Part shown: positions 44,870-58,007 of the stretch, one piece after another
Layout of the letters: every line of letters begins with the position of its first letter
Numbering within the stretch: position 1 is the stretch's first letter
Origin: Tilletia caries
Lineage: Eukaryota; Basidiomycota; Exobasidiomycetes; Tilletiales; Tilletiaceae
Direction of reading: 5' to 3'
NCBI GenBank assembly: GCA_032718865.1
Contig: JALUTQ010000005.1
Coordinates: 1,302,001-1,366,000, forward strand
Length of the DNA: 64,000 nt
Translations under genes and position numbers: made by a program
Notes under the pieces: model-generated
What the model saw: the letters and a program-made list of their open reading frames with translations, nothing else
Told to the model about the DNA's origin: nothing
The model's database searches: none

Positions 44870-45922
44870 CCCTTCTGCTCCCTCCCGTTCCACCACCCAT
44901 GGTCATACCTTCGCTTTCATGACTTTTATTTGCCTTCACCTTCGACTCCCTTCTACGCACTTGCGGCCCGCTCAGAACTGCCCCGCTGGGCGGGCCCAAC
45001 TCCCTTCTGTCATCGCGTCCCGGGGCCATCTATCGACGAACAGCATGTGTATTTTAGATTGCGACCGAATTCCACTTACAAAGTCGCCCTCGTACTCCAA
45101 TCGACCATGGGCTAAGCACCTCCCAAATCACAACTCGGAGCGGGGTGAAACAAGACAAAAGATTGCTATGATTGATGGAACGGACTGCGACATGCGGAAG
45201 CGTCTGCTCCAGACAACATGCGCACACGGGGAAGGGGAAGCGCGAGAGACGGAGACAACAAAAGAAGCACAAGCGAGCGGGAAGGCGTGGAGGCAGTGAA
45301 TTAACACCGGGTCTACGTTTCGCAGACGTGCCGCAGTCGTGGTCGAACCTTTTCGTCCCCGGGTCGAGGACGGTCCGTGTCTTAAGGTAACCCCAGGATG
45401 CCTTCGAAGGCCGGAAAATCATTGGAAGATGCGCGGGTAACGATGCTTGCAAGGTGATCTGGAACCGGAAAAAGTGGAGATGCTGATGGAAGCCATGTCG
45501 GGGAGAAAGTGCTGCATGCTGACTCTGCAGAAAAAAAGGGGGACCGGGGCAGAGGCGAGCGCCCATGATCAAATGAAGCCAGCTCGGGTCGGGAGGGGCG
45601 CTGAACGTACTGGGTTCACCCGCCTAGTTCTTCGTCTTCACTTGGGGCCATCGGCTAGGCGGCGGAGAGCAGGAAACGTGGTGAACGGCGAGACGTATGG
45701 TGTCCATCGACTTGAGGTGTCAGCTTCGGCGCGGGACTGGCTGTCGTCGGCCGTCTGCTACAGGAAAAAATGGCGTCCACAGGGTCAGAGAGGTTGAAGT
45801 AGCAGGAACATACCCAAAGCCACGATGGAAGGCGGAGGTCGGTAGAAAGTCGGTGGCAGGAAGAAATAAGGGGAAAGGTGGAAAAGGAAGCAAAGGAAGC
45901 AAAAGAAGAAAAAGGTGTTTGA
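44870..45922. other. Intergenic region, convergent 3' ends
   Basis: About 1.05 kb between the PP4 stop and the inferred stop of the next minus-strand gene. It holds 3' untranslated sequence of both. No reading frame looks coding and I see no repeat or transposon end. Confidence 0.6.
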
Positions 45923-48900
45923 TCACCACTGGAAAGTCGACCTTGCTGTGTTCGCGCAATTCTGCAAGGAAAGCACAGGAAATGGGGATCGTGGAATATA
46001 ACCACGCACCTCGTCCTGTCCGGTCACTGGAGGCTCCTAGGCGCACAACAGCGAACAGACAAGACGTGGCAGCGAGAGAGGCGGGGGAAAGGAAAGGAGA
46101 AGAAAAGGTATGCATCAGTACAGATGCACCACCCTCGAACGCACCGTCGGACCTCTCAACCGGCCCGTCTTTGCACAGGGGAAGGGAAAGCCCGGGAGGC
46201 GAGCGAGGGCAAGACTGGGTGCGAAAGCAGTCCCGACACAATGCAAGAGAACGAGAAAGGGAACATACGCTATGAGTGAGGGGCGCTAGTACCGCTGCTA
46301 TCTGGAGCGTGTCGAGCATGAAACTGTCGTCTTCAGGGATGTACTCCTCTCCATCTTGCGGCTCGGAGCCAGGTGAGAGTAGAAGTAGTTCCTTTGTGTT
46401 GTCATCGTTTTTGCTGGGAGTCTGGCTCTGAGACGAAGCTATGGGCGGCTCGGTTGCTTTGGGGTGCTCGGCTGAAGCCATCGCAGGTTCGGTGATGACA
46501 GCGTCCTGCATCGCCGCAGCTGCTGGAAGTTGCTCCGTAGTGCTCGGCGCACCATTCTTCATTCCCGACAACTCAACTTGTGCGCCAGAGCCCGGAGTCG
46601 GAATGCGCGATGCCGCTCTCCGCTTCTGAGCTATGTCCATCGCCTTCTGCTTCGCCCGCATCTCCTCCAGCCTGGCCATCTGTTCTTTCATCATCCGCAG
46701 ATTGGCCTCGTACGCCGCCAGCTTGGCTTTCATCTCGGCTTGTTGGCCCTTCGGCTCACCGCCGTCGTGTGAATGTCCGCCAGTCGGCGTTCCAACAGCA
46801 GATGGCGGGAGACTTGATGCGCTCGGAAGAGATATCGAAAGATGTGAGAGTGCATCACCACCGCGGACTTTCTGGGCCGTCGCAGACTTTGTAAGAGGTT
46901 GCCTGACGAGATCGCTCGAAGGCCCAGCAGCCGGGGAAAGCCTAGGACCCGGCACCTGAAGCGCACCGAGCGAGGTCGCCCGTTGCACAGGCGTGCGTAT
47001 GGGACCTGCCTGATTCGGACGCAATTGAGCAAGCGTTGGAGTTTTCCCAGAGCGGAGCATGCCAACTATCCCATCGAGCTCCTGCAAGTGGTACTTCCTG
47101 AGCGCTGGACCCTCCAGCAACCACGAGGGTTGAGCGGCTCCGGCCGAAGAAGGCTCGCCAGCTGACGCGGTTGGTGGCGCATCATCGCCCTCCAAGTCAG
47201 AACCACCGTCGTCATCGCTACCGTCTGCACAGCTGTCCTCGTCCATGGTTATAGTACCATAGCTACGCTGCTGCCAATCAGGTATCTTCAAGAACGGTCC
47301 TCTACGAACCCATGGCGCCCGAGCGCGATCAGCGCCGTATTGGAACCCTTCAAAAAAGTCCGCCGCCGTCGGACGTCCTCGCTTCTGGCTCCAGCCAGCC
47401 GATGCAGGGGGAACGTTGTTTGAACTGCTACTCGAGCCGAGTGGGGGCGCTGACATCGGGGGAGCAGCAACAGGTTGTGAAGCTGGATCTGTGATGTCAA
47501 GCTCAAGATCGCCAGACGGGATGCCCATATCGGCAGTCATATCCTTTCTTCGAGCCCGAATGCCGCTGGGGGAACGTGTCGGGAAAGCATCCGCGTACGA
47601 CACCTGCTTCCGACTCGCGACAGCAGCGGGCACCGAAGGACCGGTGATCACTACTCCAGAGTCACTGAAATTGACGGCCGGCTCGTCCAGACTGTGGTCG
47701 AGGGGCTGCATTATCGAGTCCGGCTTCCCCGGAGCGTCCACCTCCATCGAAATTTGCGCTTGAGTTACTGCTGCAAGGTTGGCGACCGGAATCGATGTGC
47801 CTGGTGGAGTCGGATTAGCAGGCGCCGCGAAGGTGGGGGACGGAACTACCGTTGCTGCAGGTGCAGGCTTCTTCCTCTTGCCAAGCATGCTGGCAAGCGC
47901 CGCCTCTCGCATCTTCGCGAGGTTTCCCTGAACATCACTCGCAGCAGGAGGTGTCGGTAAAGTCGAGAAGGGCATGGGCGGACTGCCGGTCTCCTGCTTG
48001 ACTGGAGCGAAAGAGGTACTAGACGCAGATGCTTGGGGTGTCAAATGGAACCCTTCTTCGCGCGAAGGCTGGAAATGCGGCATGTAGTGGCCGTTCTGAG
48101 CAGGATCCCAATTAAGTGGCGCACCTCCAAATGGCATCTGACCGGGAATGAAAACCTGTCCGGCTGACGCCACGTCACCCGTCGGCCAGAAGTTCTGTGC
48201 CAAATGAGGGAAACCACTCATTCCAGGTGGCGCAGATCCGAACCCGTGATGTTGATCGACATTGATCATCGGACTTGATCCATTCAAAGCTTTCTTCTTC
48301 TTCCCTCCTCGTCTCGTCTTGGTGGGCTTTGGCAACGGCGGGAGGGAGCCGCTCCCGGGTGGTGGCGCTGTCTGTGCTTGAAGCCGATCGGCCAGAGACT
48401 GTGCCGGAGGGTTAGCAGGCGTCGGAACACTGGCACCTATCTGAGGATCCTGGCGTTGGCCCAACCCGCCTTGGGCGGTGTTAGCATCAGGAACAGACAC
48501 AAAGCTGGGATGTGTCGAGGGTTCCTCGTCGAAATCAGGCTCGTACGTCGGCTCATAGTCAGACTCGGTGTCTTCGTTTAGGGCTGGCGGCGCAAGAGTT
48601 TGGCCAGAAGTCGGGTTGTTGTCATTCAAGGTGGACAGCATCTGGTCGGATGGAAGAAGAGCGTCCACGAAAGTCGCGTCGCCGTCGTCGTCCAAGCTGC
48701 TGCGGTCCGGGCTGAGCTCCAATAGCTCTATGTTCGGCTTCGGAACAGACCCTATGCGCTGCAGAAGGCTCTGACTCTCTGTCTCTGGCTGCGAGCGAGC
48801 ACTTTGGAAAGACATATCTGCCGAACCGTGGGTGGCAGTTATTGCTGAGTCTACGCTTGCATCTCCATCATTTCGAGCAGACTGCGTCGCACGATCTTGA

Positions 48901-50120
48901 GCCGTTACAGCCTCATCGCGCACGGAATTGGATGACTTCGGAACCAGCGTTTGAGGAATTGTAGGCGGCGGTCCGGGACTTGGTGCCGCAGCCCTTGGAA
49001 CAGGCGGTCGAAGGAGCGGAGCAGAAGTCTGCTGAGTTTGCTTGGGGAGTTGAGGAGGTTGCGATGCTTTGTCCTTCTGCTTTTCCGCATTCCGTTGAGG
49101 AAACGATGGGACAGGACGAGGAGGCAGATTGGAAGGGAAAGCTGCCAGTGAGGAGTCAGAACCCTGACCGCGAAGCCAGGAGGGCACAGGCCGATTAATA
49201 GCATTCGGATCCGAAGGTTTGTAAACTGCGCTCTCGATGTTGGAGTTTTCGAGGGGGCGTACATAGCCGGGCGGCAGCGGCGGAGGCGGCTCGAAAGTGA
49301 TGCCGGCTTGTCGTTGAATTTCGACTTGCTTGTCGTAATTCAATCTGCGTGCTCTCTTTTGCCCCTTGGTCAGCTTCTGACCGGGAGGCGGCGGTGGGTA
49401 GAAGTCTGTCCGAGGAGGTGGCGGCTGTGACGGATGTGCCATTCCTTGAAACCGCGGTTCTAATGGCTTGCTTTGAGGCGGCCTCGCTGGAGGCCCCCCA
49501 CGACTCGTTTCGGTGTCCCTGTAGTCGACCACGCGTCTGTTTCGAGAGGAACCTTCAGCAGTGGAACTTGAGCCAGCCCCATTCGGCGGGCCCCGGTCTA
49601 CATGCTTTCCCTTGTCCGCTCTCTTGTTATTGTTGGATAAACTGGCTCCGTCATCACTGGAGTCAGAGATAATGATCACCTCTGCCTCGGCGGCCGCATC
49701 ACGATCTTTGCGTTTTCGAGAGTGGGAGTAAACGACTGCAGGCGAGGGCGATGGCGGACGCCGCGAGGAAGGGCCCGCGCGAGGTGAATTTGTCTTGTAG
49801 TCAGGCGCAATTTCGCCAGGCTCCAAATCGTCTCGAAGCATACTGCTGCCGCCGACAGAGGCAGTCGGTGTGCGACGGTTCGTTTCCACACTAGCTCTTG
49901 GGGACGGGACGTACACCGTTCCCCTTCTCTCGGCGTCGGCCCGTAGCAGATCCTCCTCAACGAAGGGAATGTTGAGGTGCTTGCAGCATGTTCGCACGAC
50001 GTCGACGTTGACTCCTTCGCGCACGATGCCTGGAGGGTTGTACCCATGTCGGAGCAGTTCAGACATGATGTCCAGCGCCTCCTTCAGGGAGTCTGGTCCC
50101 CCTGCGCAAATGCAACCCAT
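45923..50120 (-). CDS. Large disordered protein of unknown function
   Basis: I do not recognise the protein. The main exon is one open frame from the ATG at 50120 to 46269 (1284 codons). At 46268 a strong donor GTATGT starts an intron; exons 46036-46010 and 45961-45923 continue in frame to a TGA, giving about 1305 residues. Without splicing the frame would run to 45720, but that tail is hydrophobic and unlike the rest. The first 65 residues are ordered-looking (SLKEALDIMSELLRHGYNPP); most of the remainder is Pro/Ser/Gly-rich. Around residues 905-965 is KRGRPTAADFFEGFQYG, then QQRSYGTITMDEDS with an acidic patch, and at about 1125-1170 a Lys/Glu/Ala coiled coil (MKAKLAAYEANLRMMKEQ). This outline recalls the N-terminal part of fungal Red1/ZFC3H1 RNA-surveillance proteins, but no zinc finger is present, so the resemblance is only a guess. 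Confidence 0.6.
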
Positions 50121-50538
50121 AGAGAGCAGACGTAGCGCGGGGCGTAATGGACGACGCAGGTGGAATTGGCAGGTCGCGTAGATGGGTGGAAAAATGGTGA
50201 GGAGGTAGGGAGGCGATCAGCATTCATTCACAAATTTGAATGCCGAAGCACGTCTCCTTCCCGCGCAGACTCACACTGTCCTTGGGAAGCGTCCATGGTG
50301 AGAGTGTTCGGAGGGAGGGACGCGTGCTGTTGTCGCGCACTCGCTCGGACTGTTGCCACAATCGGAAGGAGAGCCCCAGGGTATCTTCAGCGAAATGTTG
50401 CCAGCAAGGTGACTGAATCACTGAGTGGTGGTGGCCGCCGTCCGTTGGGGAATGGGAGTGAGTGGGAGGAAGAAGCTCGGCCTTTGCAGACGCAAGCAAA
50501 CTCCGACAGGAGCGTCCCTTCTTCATCAGCGCGCCGAC
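50121..50538. promoter_or_regulatory. Upstream region of the large disordered-protein gene
   Basis: About 420 bp between the gene start and the first AGTGCC-rich repeat. No reading frame looks coding. Probably promoter and 5' untranslated sequence. Confidence 0.45.
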
Positions 50539-51463
50539 CGGGGGTATCAGAAAAGTGCCCTTGCCCCAGACACTTTCGTCGGGCACTTTTGTAAAGTTTA
50601 AGGGACCTATTTGAAAAGTGCCCCGGGAAAGTGCCAGAATCGAGGCAAAATCGCCCAAAACGATGAAAGTTGCCCTCCAGAGGTGCCTCTGACAGCAAGC
50701 AAGGGCAGAAAGACAGGGCAACTTTCGTCGTTTTGGTTATGCATCGCAAATAGTGCCCCAAAATAGCGACCCAAAGTGCCCAAAATGCTCAACTGAAGAC
50801 GGTCACTCGGGTGAAAGGAGCAAACTTGCCCTCCAGAATGTCAGAAGTGCCTCACCCATGGAAGTCAAAGTCGAGCTCTAATCCCACGTGTAAAGGCTGT
50901 TCTTTTTCTCCTGCCTTTGCTCTGGCTTATTCCTCTCTATGTCTCCCTCCTCCACCAAGCTGACCCTTTCAGATTGCAGGATGCCATACCCTCATATTCC
51001 TTGGATAGGTCGGCGGTGAACTTCTCTTCCTGTCAGAGGGGAGCCTATACTGGCAGCTTGAACTGTGTGGAAGGTGCATTAGGAAGACATGGACTGTTGC
51101 TATGCACGAGAAGGAAATATGACTCTGGAAGGCACTTTCGTTAGTCTGAAAGGGCAACTTTCCTTGAAAAACGACGATAGGCACTTCCTTTTTGCCGGGG
51201 CAGTTTCCTCCGAACTCCACGTGAGGCACTTCTAGAGGCCACCTTTCCTTCTGATTTCCTTGCACTTCTGGACCAAAAGTGGGGCAACTTTGCTTTGAAT
51301 GGATGTGGGGTGCAGAGTTGCCCAGCAAGAAGTGCCTTTTGGAGGGCAACTCTGCGAATTCGAGGGCAACTTTGCCCGTCTGTGCACAGGCTGGCTCGCA
51401 TGGAGGGCACTTTCAGCCTTTTTCCGGGGCAACTTTCAAGTACTAGTAGGGGGTTTCGTCAGT

Positions 51464-54400
51464 CACTGTGCCATCCGAGGTAGTTTCCAGTTGGTGGAAA
51501 CCCCGTGAAAACTCGATAGTTTTCGCTGCCGAAAACGAAATAATGCGCAGCAGTTTTCCTACAGTTTTCCTATGTCGAAAACCCTTTGGTGTAGCACGGG
51601 CCACCTTATGTAAGCCTCCAGTAGACCACGCCACCGCGGTGGGGTCAAGTGCTACCACCGCCTGGTCTCAAGGTGTCGCTGCCCAGGCACGGACACCTTT
51701 ATCGCGGTCGTCATTTTCCACGTGGCCGAACGGCCACGTGGAAAATTACTCTCCGTCTATGACTTCTGCGCTGTTACTAGAATCCTTCCTGACCCAGTGC
51801 GTTAATCCAGGACGTCCACATTCCACGCACTTAGCCATAAAAGGATCGCAAAGAGACTCTCGCAATGTCTGTTATCAGTCAAGCGGTGAAGGTCCATCCC
51901 TGATCCTTCAGGCCACAGGTTCGAGATCCTGATTTCCCTTATTGCCCTCCCACAGTCCCACCCCTTCTGCACATGGGTTTGCACCATCCCCTCGCGTGCT
52001 TACCTTTATCGGACGCAGCACTTCCTGGCGGCGGACATGGCTTTTAATTGTTTTCTGAATCACTGACTATGATCACGCTATTGTTGGGCGAAAGGTTCTT
52101 CGTGCTGTATCTCTTGTTTGTCGCTGATATCTCTCCCTCAAGCCTCATGTCCTTTCCGCAGAAACAGACGCACCGAAAATTGACTGATTGTTCGTCATAC
52201 CCCATTCTATGTTCACTCTTCTTTCCTTTCATCTTCCAGACCGTGTGCGACTGTGCGTGCGTACCGTATGTTGGCATACCAGATCCTGCTGAGTGCTGAT
52301 TGCCTTTCGTTGTTGGATGTCACCTTCTGTTGTTCTCTGCAGTTATCTGATACCCACTTGTGATGCATCAGGACCCTCCCTCTTCTGTCATCCATACTGT
52401 CGCTCTCACAGATGATATACATGGATACGGCGCTGCTCTTCGTGGCTTCGACGAGGCTAACGGAAAAAGGAGACGGAGATCTCTGGCAAAAAGGAATGTG
52501 GAAAAACCCGTTCGCAGCTCAAGCTCAATTCTCAATTTCTCATTGCTCGCGTTTTTGCTGACTTGCTCTCACTGCCCACAGTCTCATCCATAACTCATAT
52601 CTTTTCCCTTAACAGTCGGTGGATGATAGACGAACAAGACTTACTGACATTGTTGAGAGCGATGATCATTGGATTTACAGAAGCAAAGGAGCTGACGAGG
52701 ACACGCATCTCCACGACTTTTTCACTTTCCTCTTCTGCTCTGTTTTCTTTCTTGTCTTTTCACATCTCTTAGTTCAGCTCTCTCAGCATCAATTCGGACA
52801 TTCCGTGCTGAAGCACGCTGGCAATACACGCAAATAACGATTGAGAAAGACGTTGCAGGTGTGATGGACAGTGAGAACGTACAGTATCATCAGTCAACGT
52901 CCGAGTCAGTACCGCCCCTTTCGCGCTTGCCATCGTGCCCATTGCAGATTGCCGTACGTTCACATCTTCCACAGCTCTTTCACTCAGAGCTGTTCCCATC
53001 TCAATTCGTGCAGTAGTAAGATAGTTTGTTGAACAAGTGCGGATAAAGAGGCCACAAACATGTACGAGAGTTCCAAAAAGCATTAGGTTGCCTACATTGA
53101 TTCCACAGAGCGTCGAGCCCCAGTCAGCTCTGCAACCATCTGCTGTAGCTGTGAGCGACTGGTTCGAGCATGTACTTTGGCAGAGTCGATCCTAAGAAGT
53201 GTCTGCAAAGCTGCCTCGGTCCTTCGAATCTCCTTTAATGCCTGCTCTAGGAGATCCTTCTTCTCTTGAATGCATTTGTCCTCCGCTAAGACAGCCTCGG
53301 CAACAACACTTCCTACATCTGTCGTCGGGAGTGCTGATACCGCTGCTGAGGCGGTCGTAGTAGAGGACGGTGCTACTACCGGGCATGGCGAGGTCGGGTG
53401 CTGCGGAAGCTGAGTTGCTGGCACTGGTGGAATGCCCGAGAGAGGCTGTCCTAGGAAGCGGCTGGCTATGAACATGTGCTTACATGCCAGGTGCGTAGCG
53501 GCGTAGTGAGGGCAAGTGCATTTTGTGAGGTTAAAGTCGACCTTGTAGGAGTGAGAACCACTACTTGCGACGATCGAAAGCTGCAAATGCGAAGAAAGGT
53601 ATATGAGCAAATAATGGAAGCTTGACGTCTACCAAGTACCAACAGAACCCGCAGCTCCCTCACGCGACGTTGTCCGTCCCTTTCCTCTGATAACTCACAG
53701 AACCCTCGACGTCCCCTTCAACCATTTCAGCAACCTGAGTCCACTGCAGACCGTACGCTACCTTGCGCGCCTCCTTTTTCTTGTGCGCAAAAACTCCTTT
53801 GAGCAATTTCTGGTGATGGGGAAGAGCAATTCAGCCATGTATTCCCTGGGCCCGCAGCCCGCGGGCATGAGGACCATCGTGACTTCAGAATCTGGCTCAC
53901 CCTTCATGCATTGCGTCAGGCGTCGCGCATAGTCCGGGACGACCTCTCGTGCCAGGACAAGAATCACACGATCCACGCGCTGCTTTCTGATAAGTCCAAG
54001 GTAATTCATCTGTAATCGAAGGGAAGCGTGACGGAAAGGATTATACAAGAACCCAATCAGCACAACAGCAATCAAAGCCTACCACATCATTATTACCACC
54101 ATCATACTACACCTTTAACGTCCCGTGCCAGCTCTCCACATAGTTGTTCGTGTCTATACCAAAGTGGGCATGCTAACAAGTGAAGATCAGAGAGATCATA
54201 GGCCCGTCAGCATCGTGACCACCTGATGGCACGCGCATCTGACAAAGTCCGAAATGAGGGTGTGCTCACCTTCCTGAACGCCATGGACCATGATGAAGGC
54301 GGACGCTTGACCTGCCATTCCCGACGGAAGTAAGCAAGGAAGTCGGGAAAGAACATGCCCCACTCTCTCTGAAACTCCGCTAGCAGCTGCTGAAATGTTT

Positions 54401-57400
54401 CGGGCGAGCGAGCGTAGACCAAATTGCGTAGCAGAGCGCGACAGGTAGTCTGCAGCTCGCGAGACTGGGCACAGCCAATGTCGTCCAAGCCTGATGGATT
54501 GAAATCAAAGAGAATGGATCAGCGCGTCTAGCAGACATAGCCACAATGGCTTGAGAATGGAGACGATGCCCCACGGCAAAAGTTAAAGGGCCACAACCAG
54601 AATTTCACCAGCAAATAAGAGGTCAATGGGTCAATGGGTGGTGTGGACAGAGGTGGACCGGGCTAGGATGTTCGATGATGTGGGATAGAGGAAGGGAACC
54701 AGGACCAGGAACCCCAGGTAACAACTCACGTCGTAACTTTATCTTGTCCTTGATGTTCTCCTCCCAAGCTCGGAGGACGTGCCACTGGCACAGAAGAATG
54801 CGTGGTGGACTTGCGTGAGAGCTGAATGCGCTGTCGATGGCCGCTTTTTCGGTTGCTGAACAGTCCACCATGATGTCACTCGGGGCTGGAACTCGCGCAC
54901 GCAACCAATGGAGAAAATGCGTCAAAGGGATCCTGAGAGCCACATCGGACACGCAAGGGAGGTAACAAAAGGTACAATCAGTAAAGAGTCAACGCTAAGC
55001 GTTAACATCGTCGAGAACGGTCAAGGATAGCACATCTGTGCGCCATGCCGGTGCCAGGTCCGAGCAGCATATCGCCCCACTGGAGAGTGGAGGAAGCGCG
55101 TTGATCAACGAAAATGAGAGAAGGGACACCCTCCCAACCGTGATTCGAGAGACGAAAGAAGCAAAAGGAAGGATGAAGAGACTGGAAGTATCGACTCACT
55201 GGGTTTCCGAAGGTGTGAGCATGAACGCGGCTGGAAATCCAGTTCCCGTGTCTTGGCTTCGGACGATGATGGTAGTTAGAAACATCTTCTCGTTGCGAGA
55301 CATTCCGTATCCTGTGTTATGAGTAGAGTCCAAGCACCACACCGCTGATCCTGGTTTGCACAGAACCTGCCAACCACCTTTACGTCAGTCATATGTCAAG
55401 CATTCGCATACAGGCAAAAGACAAAGAACAGGTCTTCGTTCAACGAATCAGCTCACCTCTTTACCGACTGGAGACATGAGAAACATCGCCCATACCTTCT
55501 CATTCGTGGCACTGAGTTGCAACGAATCTACGAACGAAGCACACCAGCCTTCGCCTGACAGCTCTTGAGCCCATCTATCACACGATTGCCTGCCGTCTGC
55601 GCTTTTCTGAGCACGTTCGACTTTGAGGCGGCGCGTGATGTTGTAAACATCGTTGTAGCGTACCCTTATACTGGCATCGATTGTGGTGGTAGTGTTTTGC
55701 ATGATCTGAAGTAAGGATACAAGTGGAGTAAGTATCGTGAGACTAGGGCATGAGACATTGAGACTAGGTTCAAACATCACACTGTTGTTGTGAATTGTGT
55801 CACAAGCTCACCGATCGCAATTGCTCCAAGCTCAAACGTGCCGCCCCCATTATCTGATTGACGGTGCGGCCCGCTTTTTACTTGTGTTTCGATCCAATCA
55901 CGAACCGGCTGACAGTTTCGTTGTTTGGCCATGTCGGCGAGAGATCCAGGCTCGTGTCCTTCGTGCTTCCAATAGTATTCCACCTTAACGATGCTGTCGT
56001 CGCGAGAGGGACCTGGGAGCGACGAAGGAGAAGCAGAACCAAGGGCGGTCACCGAGGTGCCGACGGAAGAGGAGGTGCTCGCGGCTACGGTCCGCCTGAG
56101 CGGAGCAGCGATCTCTATCTTGATCTTGGCTGGACACTCCACCTTTAAGCCATTATGGAGCGTTAAATATCAAGTGGTCAGCAACGCGACCAAGCCTGAA
56201 GCGGCCAATCATGACGCGCGTATGCGATACGTACTTTGTAGGAGCTGGTGGCCGCTCCTGTGATCCGACGCTTCTGGGGAGACAGATCTGGGTTCCTTCT
56301 GTCGGAATATGTGCCAGAGCAGCTGCAGCGGGCGGTGAATGTCGCTCTGTAGTCCCTACGAAGATTATCTAGACAGAACGTAGAAAATGATTAGTGAAAT
56401 GACCAGAAGCAAGAATGGCCATCCTCCAAGCTCCAATCATCTGCATCATCCTACCATTGACCCCAAAGATTGCGCAGCCCACAGGTTAACGAGAACAGCA
56501 AGTCGCGACTCGTACGCACACAGCAGACGCGCTCGGCGCAGGCCACAGGCGGATGCCAAGTGCTGCAGCATTTACAAGACCAGTCATTCAGCAACTTACT
56601 AGATTTGATGTTGACATTACGACTTGCGTTTTTGTTGGTGTGCTTGTTGAAAACAGCGTAGCCGTTCTCCTGACGAAGAAAGTTGTCCAATTCGGATTCG
56701 AGCATCTCGAAGCGCTCAGGATGAGACTGAAACACGCGCCGCTCCAGGTTGCGAAAGATACTCGGACCTTCCCCGACCATGATTTGACGAGATAGTCGAC
56801 ACTTGGATACTTGACAGTTGGATACTTTTCGGTGTCGACTGTGGAAGATGGAACGCGTCTGCAAAGGTGTGAGCAGTGAGAGCGCGCGGGCGGAACGCGT
56901 TCAGGCGCGAACATGAAGCAGCTATGATCACGCGAAATAAGTCTCCGCGTCACGTGAGTAAATGACGACCGCGATAAGGTCCTTGCCAGGCACGGCCTAC
57001 CCGTGCCACTCGACACATCCACACTCACCACTGACCAGAGCATGTCTCAACACAAGTACACACAGGTAGCAACACAGTAATTCCACGGTTTCTGTCGTCA
57101 GACATGAGCATCGCTTTGGTCAGGAAGCAGCTATGAATTTTCTGAGGTTGAAGCCGGTTACCTAGAAACCCTGAGACTGTTGAGCGGGGTCATGCCAATT
57201 GGGGAAACCAAGAGGTCTTTGCCCGGCATCGACCTCCCAGACCCGCTTCAAGTTTCCAAGTACCGAAAACCCTTCGAAAACTGCACAGTATTCGGATCCA
57301 AAGAAAACTGCCCGAAAACTGGTCTAGTTTCCAGCGCCATGGAAACCCCTTGGAAACTGCGGATTTCCAATTAGTTTCCACCAACTGGAAACTACTTCAT

Positions 57401-57411
57401 TTGGCACAGTG
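51464..57411. mobile_element. MULE-type DNA transposon with CACTG ends and 3-bp target duplication
   Basis: Left end CACTGTGCCATCCGAGGTAG (51464) and the complement of the right end (CACTGTGCCAAATGAAGTAG, ending 57411) are followed on both sides by GTTTCCAGTTGGTGGAAAC, then by subterminal GTTTTC repeats. AGT flanks both sides (51461-51463, 57412-57414); the intact right arm of the surrounding foldback shows the empty site with a single AGT. Length 5948 bp. It encodes a MULE/SWIM transposase on the minus strand. The rest is non-coding: 51600-53090 and 56900-57360 hold only short frames. Confidence 0.85.
53092..56780 (-). CDS. MULE transposase with SWIM zinc finger
   Basis: DDE transposase of the Mutator-like group, in many exons on the minus strand; exact boundaries are not all fixed. 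The ATG at 56780 opens MVGEGPSIFRNLERRVF. Around 56140 comes the N-terminal DNA-binding type segment VECPAKIKIE...YYWKHEGHEPG...VRDWIETQVKSG. The catalytic core shows Asp in CLDSTHNTGYG (about 55290), Asp in SDIMVDCSATEKAA followed by RILLCQWHVLRAW (54780-54890), and Glu in DTNNYVESWHGTLK (about 54135). A SWIM finger, CTCPHYAATHLACKHMF (about 53500), and a short coiled coil ending at 53092 close the protein. The three acidic residues and the zinc ligands are intact and I saw no disabling stop in the exons I could place. Confidence 0.85.
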
Positions 57412-58007
57412 AGTTCCGCTTTATCTGCATAGTGCGATGAGTTACTGGTAAACTTTTTCCTGCGAAATGAAACCCCCCGACATCTTCCACGTCTTTCTGG
57501 AAGAAGCGATGTGGGATATGAGATGATGGGAAAAGGCCAGATGAGATGATGGGATTACGATGAGGATGAAGTGAGCCAAAAAGGTGCACCTGAGCACGTT
57601 TTTGCATTTCCGACAACGATATCGTACTCAATTGAGGGAAACACCGAATCGCCGTGTCGTACTTCATCTGGTGAGATATCGTGGAAGTACGATTTAGCAC
57701 TACACAAGATCTGACGAAACCCCTTACTACTTCCACGATATCTCACCAGATGAAGTACGACACGGCGATTCGGTGTTTCCCTCAATTGAGTACGATATCG
57801 TTGTCGGAAATGCAAAAACGTGCTCAGGTGCACCTTTTTGGCTCACTTCATCCTCATCGTAATCCCATCATCTCATCTGGCCTTTCCCCATCATCTCATA
57901 TCCCACATCGCTTCTTCCAGAAAGACGTGAAAGATGTCGGGGGGTTTCATTTCGCAGGAAAAGTTTACCAGTAACTCATCGTACTATGTAGATAAAGCGG
58001 AACTGAC
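57409..58007. repeat. Near-perfect palindrome (foldback arms and loop)
   Basis: Arms 57409-57689 and 57728-58007 are complementary over about 280 bp with few mismatches; the loop is 57690-57727. Example at the loop edge: GGTGAGATATCGTGGAAGTA against TACTTCCACGATATCTCACC. The loop sequence (CGATTTAGCACTAC...CTTA) is repeated just outside the right arm at 58021-58057. Confidence 0.9.

Noticed and set aside
45720..45922. Continuation of the large minus-strand frame to 45720
   Set aside because: The extra residues are hydrophobic and Phe/Leu-rich, unlike the rest, and begin right after a strong GTATGT donor; splicing to a nearby TGA fits better.
51840..51945. tRNA-like sequence with GGTTCGAGATCC and an A-box-like CAGTCAAGCGGT
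   Set aside because: The T stem pairs only four bases with an eight-base loop and I cannot form an acceptor stem; at best a decayed tRNA or SINE fragment inside the MULE.
57681..57736. Intrinsic-terminator-like hairpin
   Set aside because: It is the tip of a much longer foldback in a eukaryotic genome; bacterial terminators are not relevant here.
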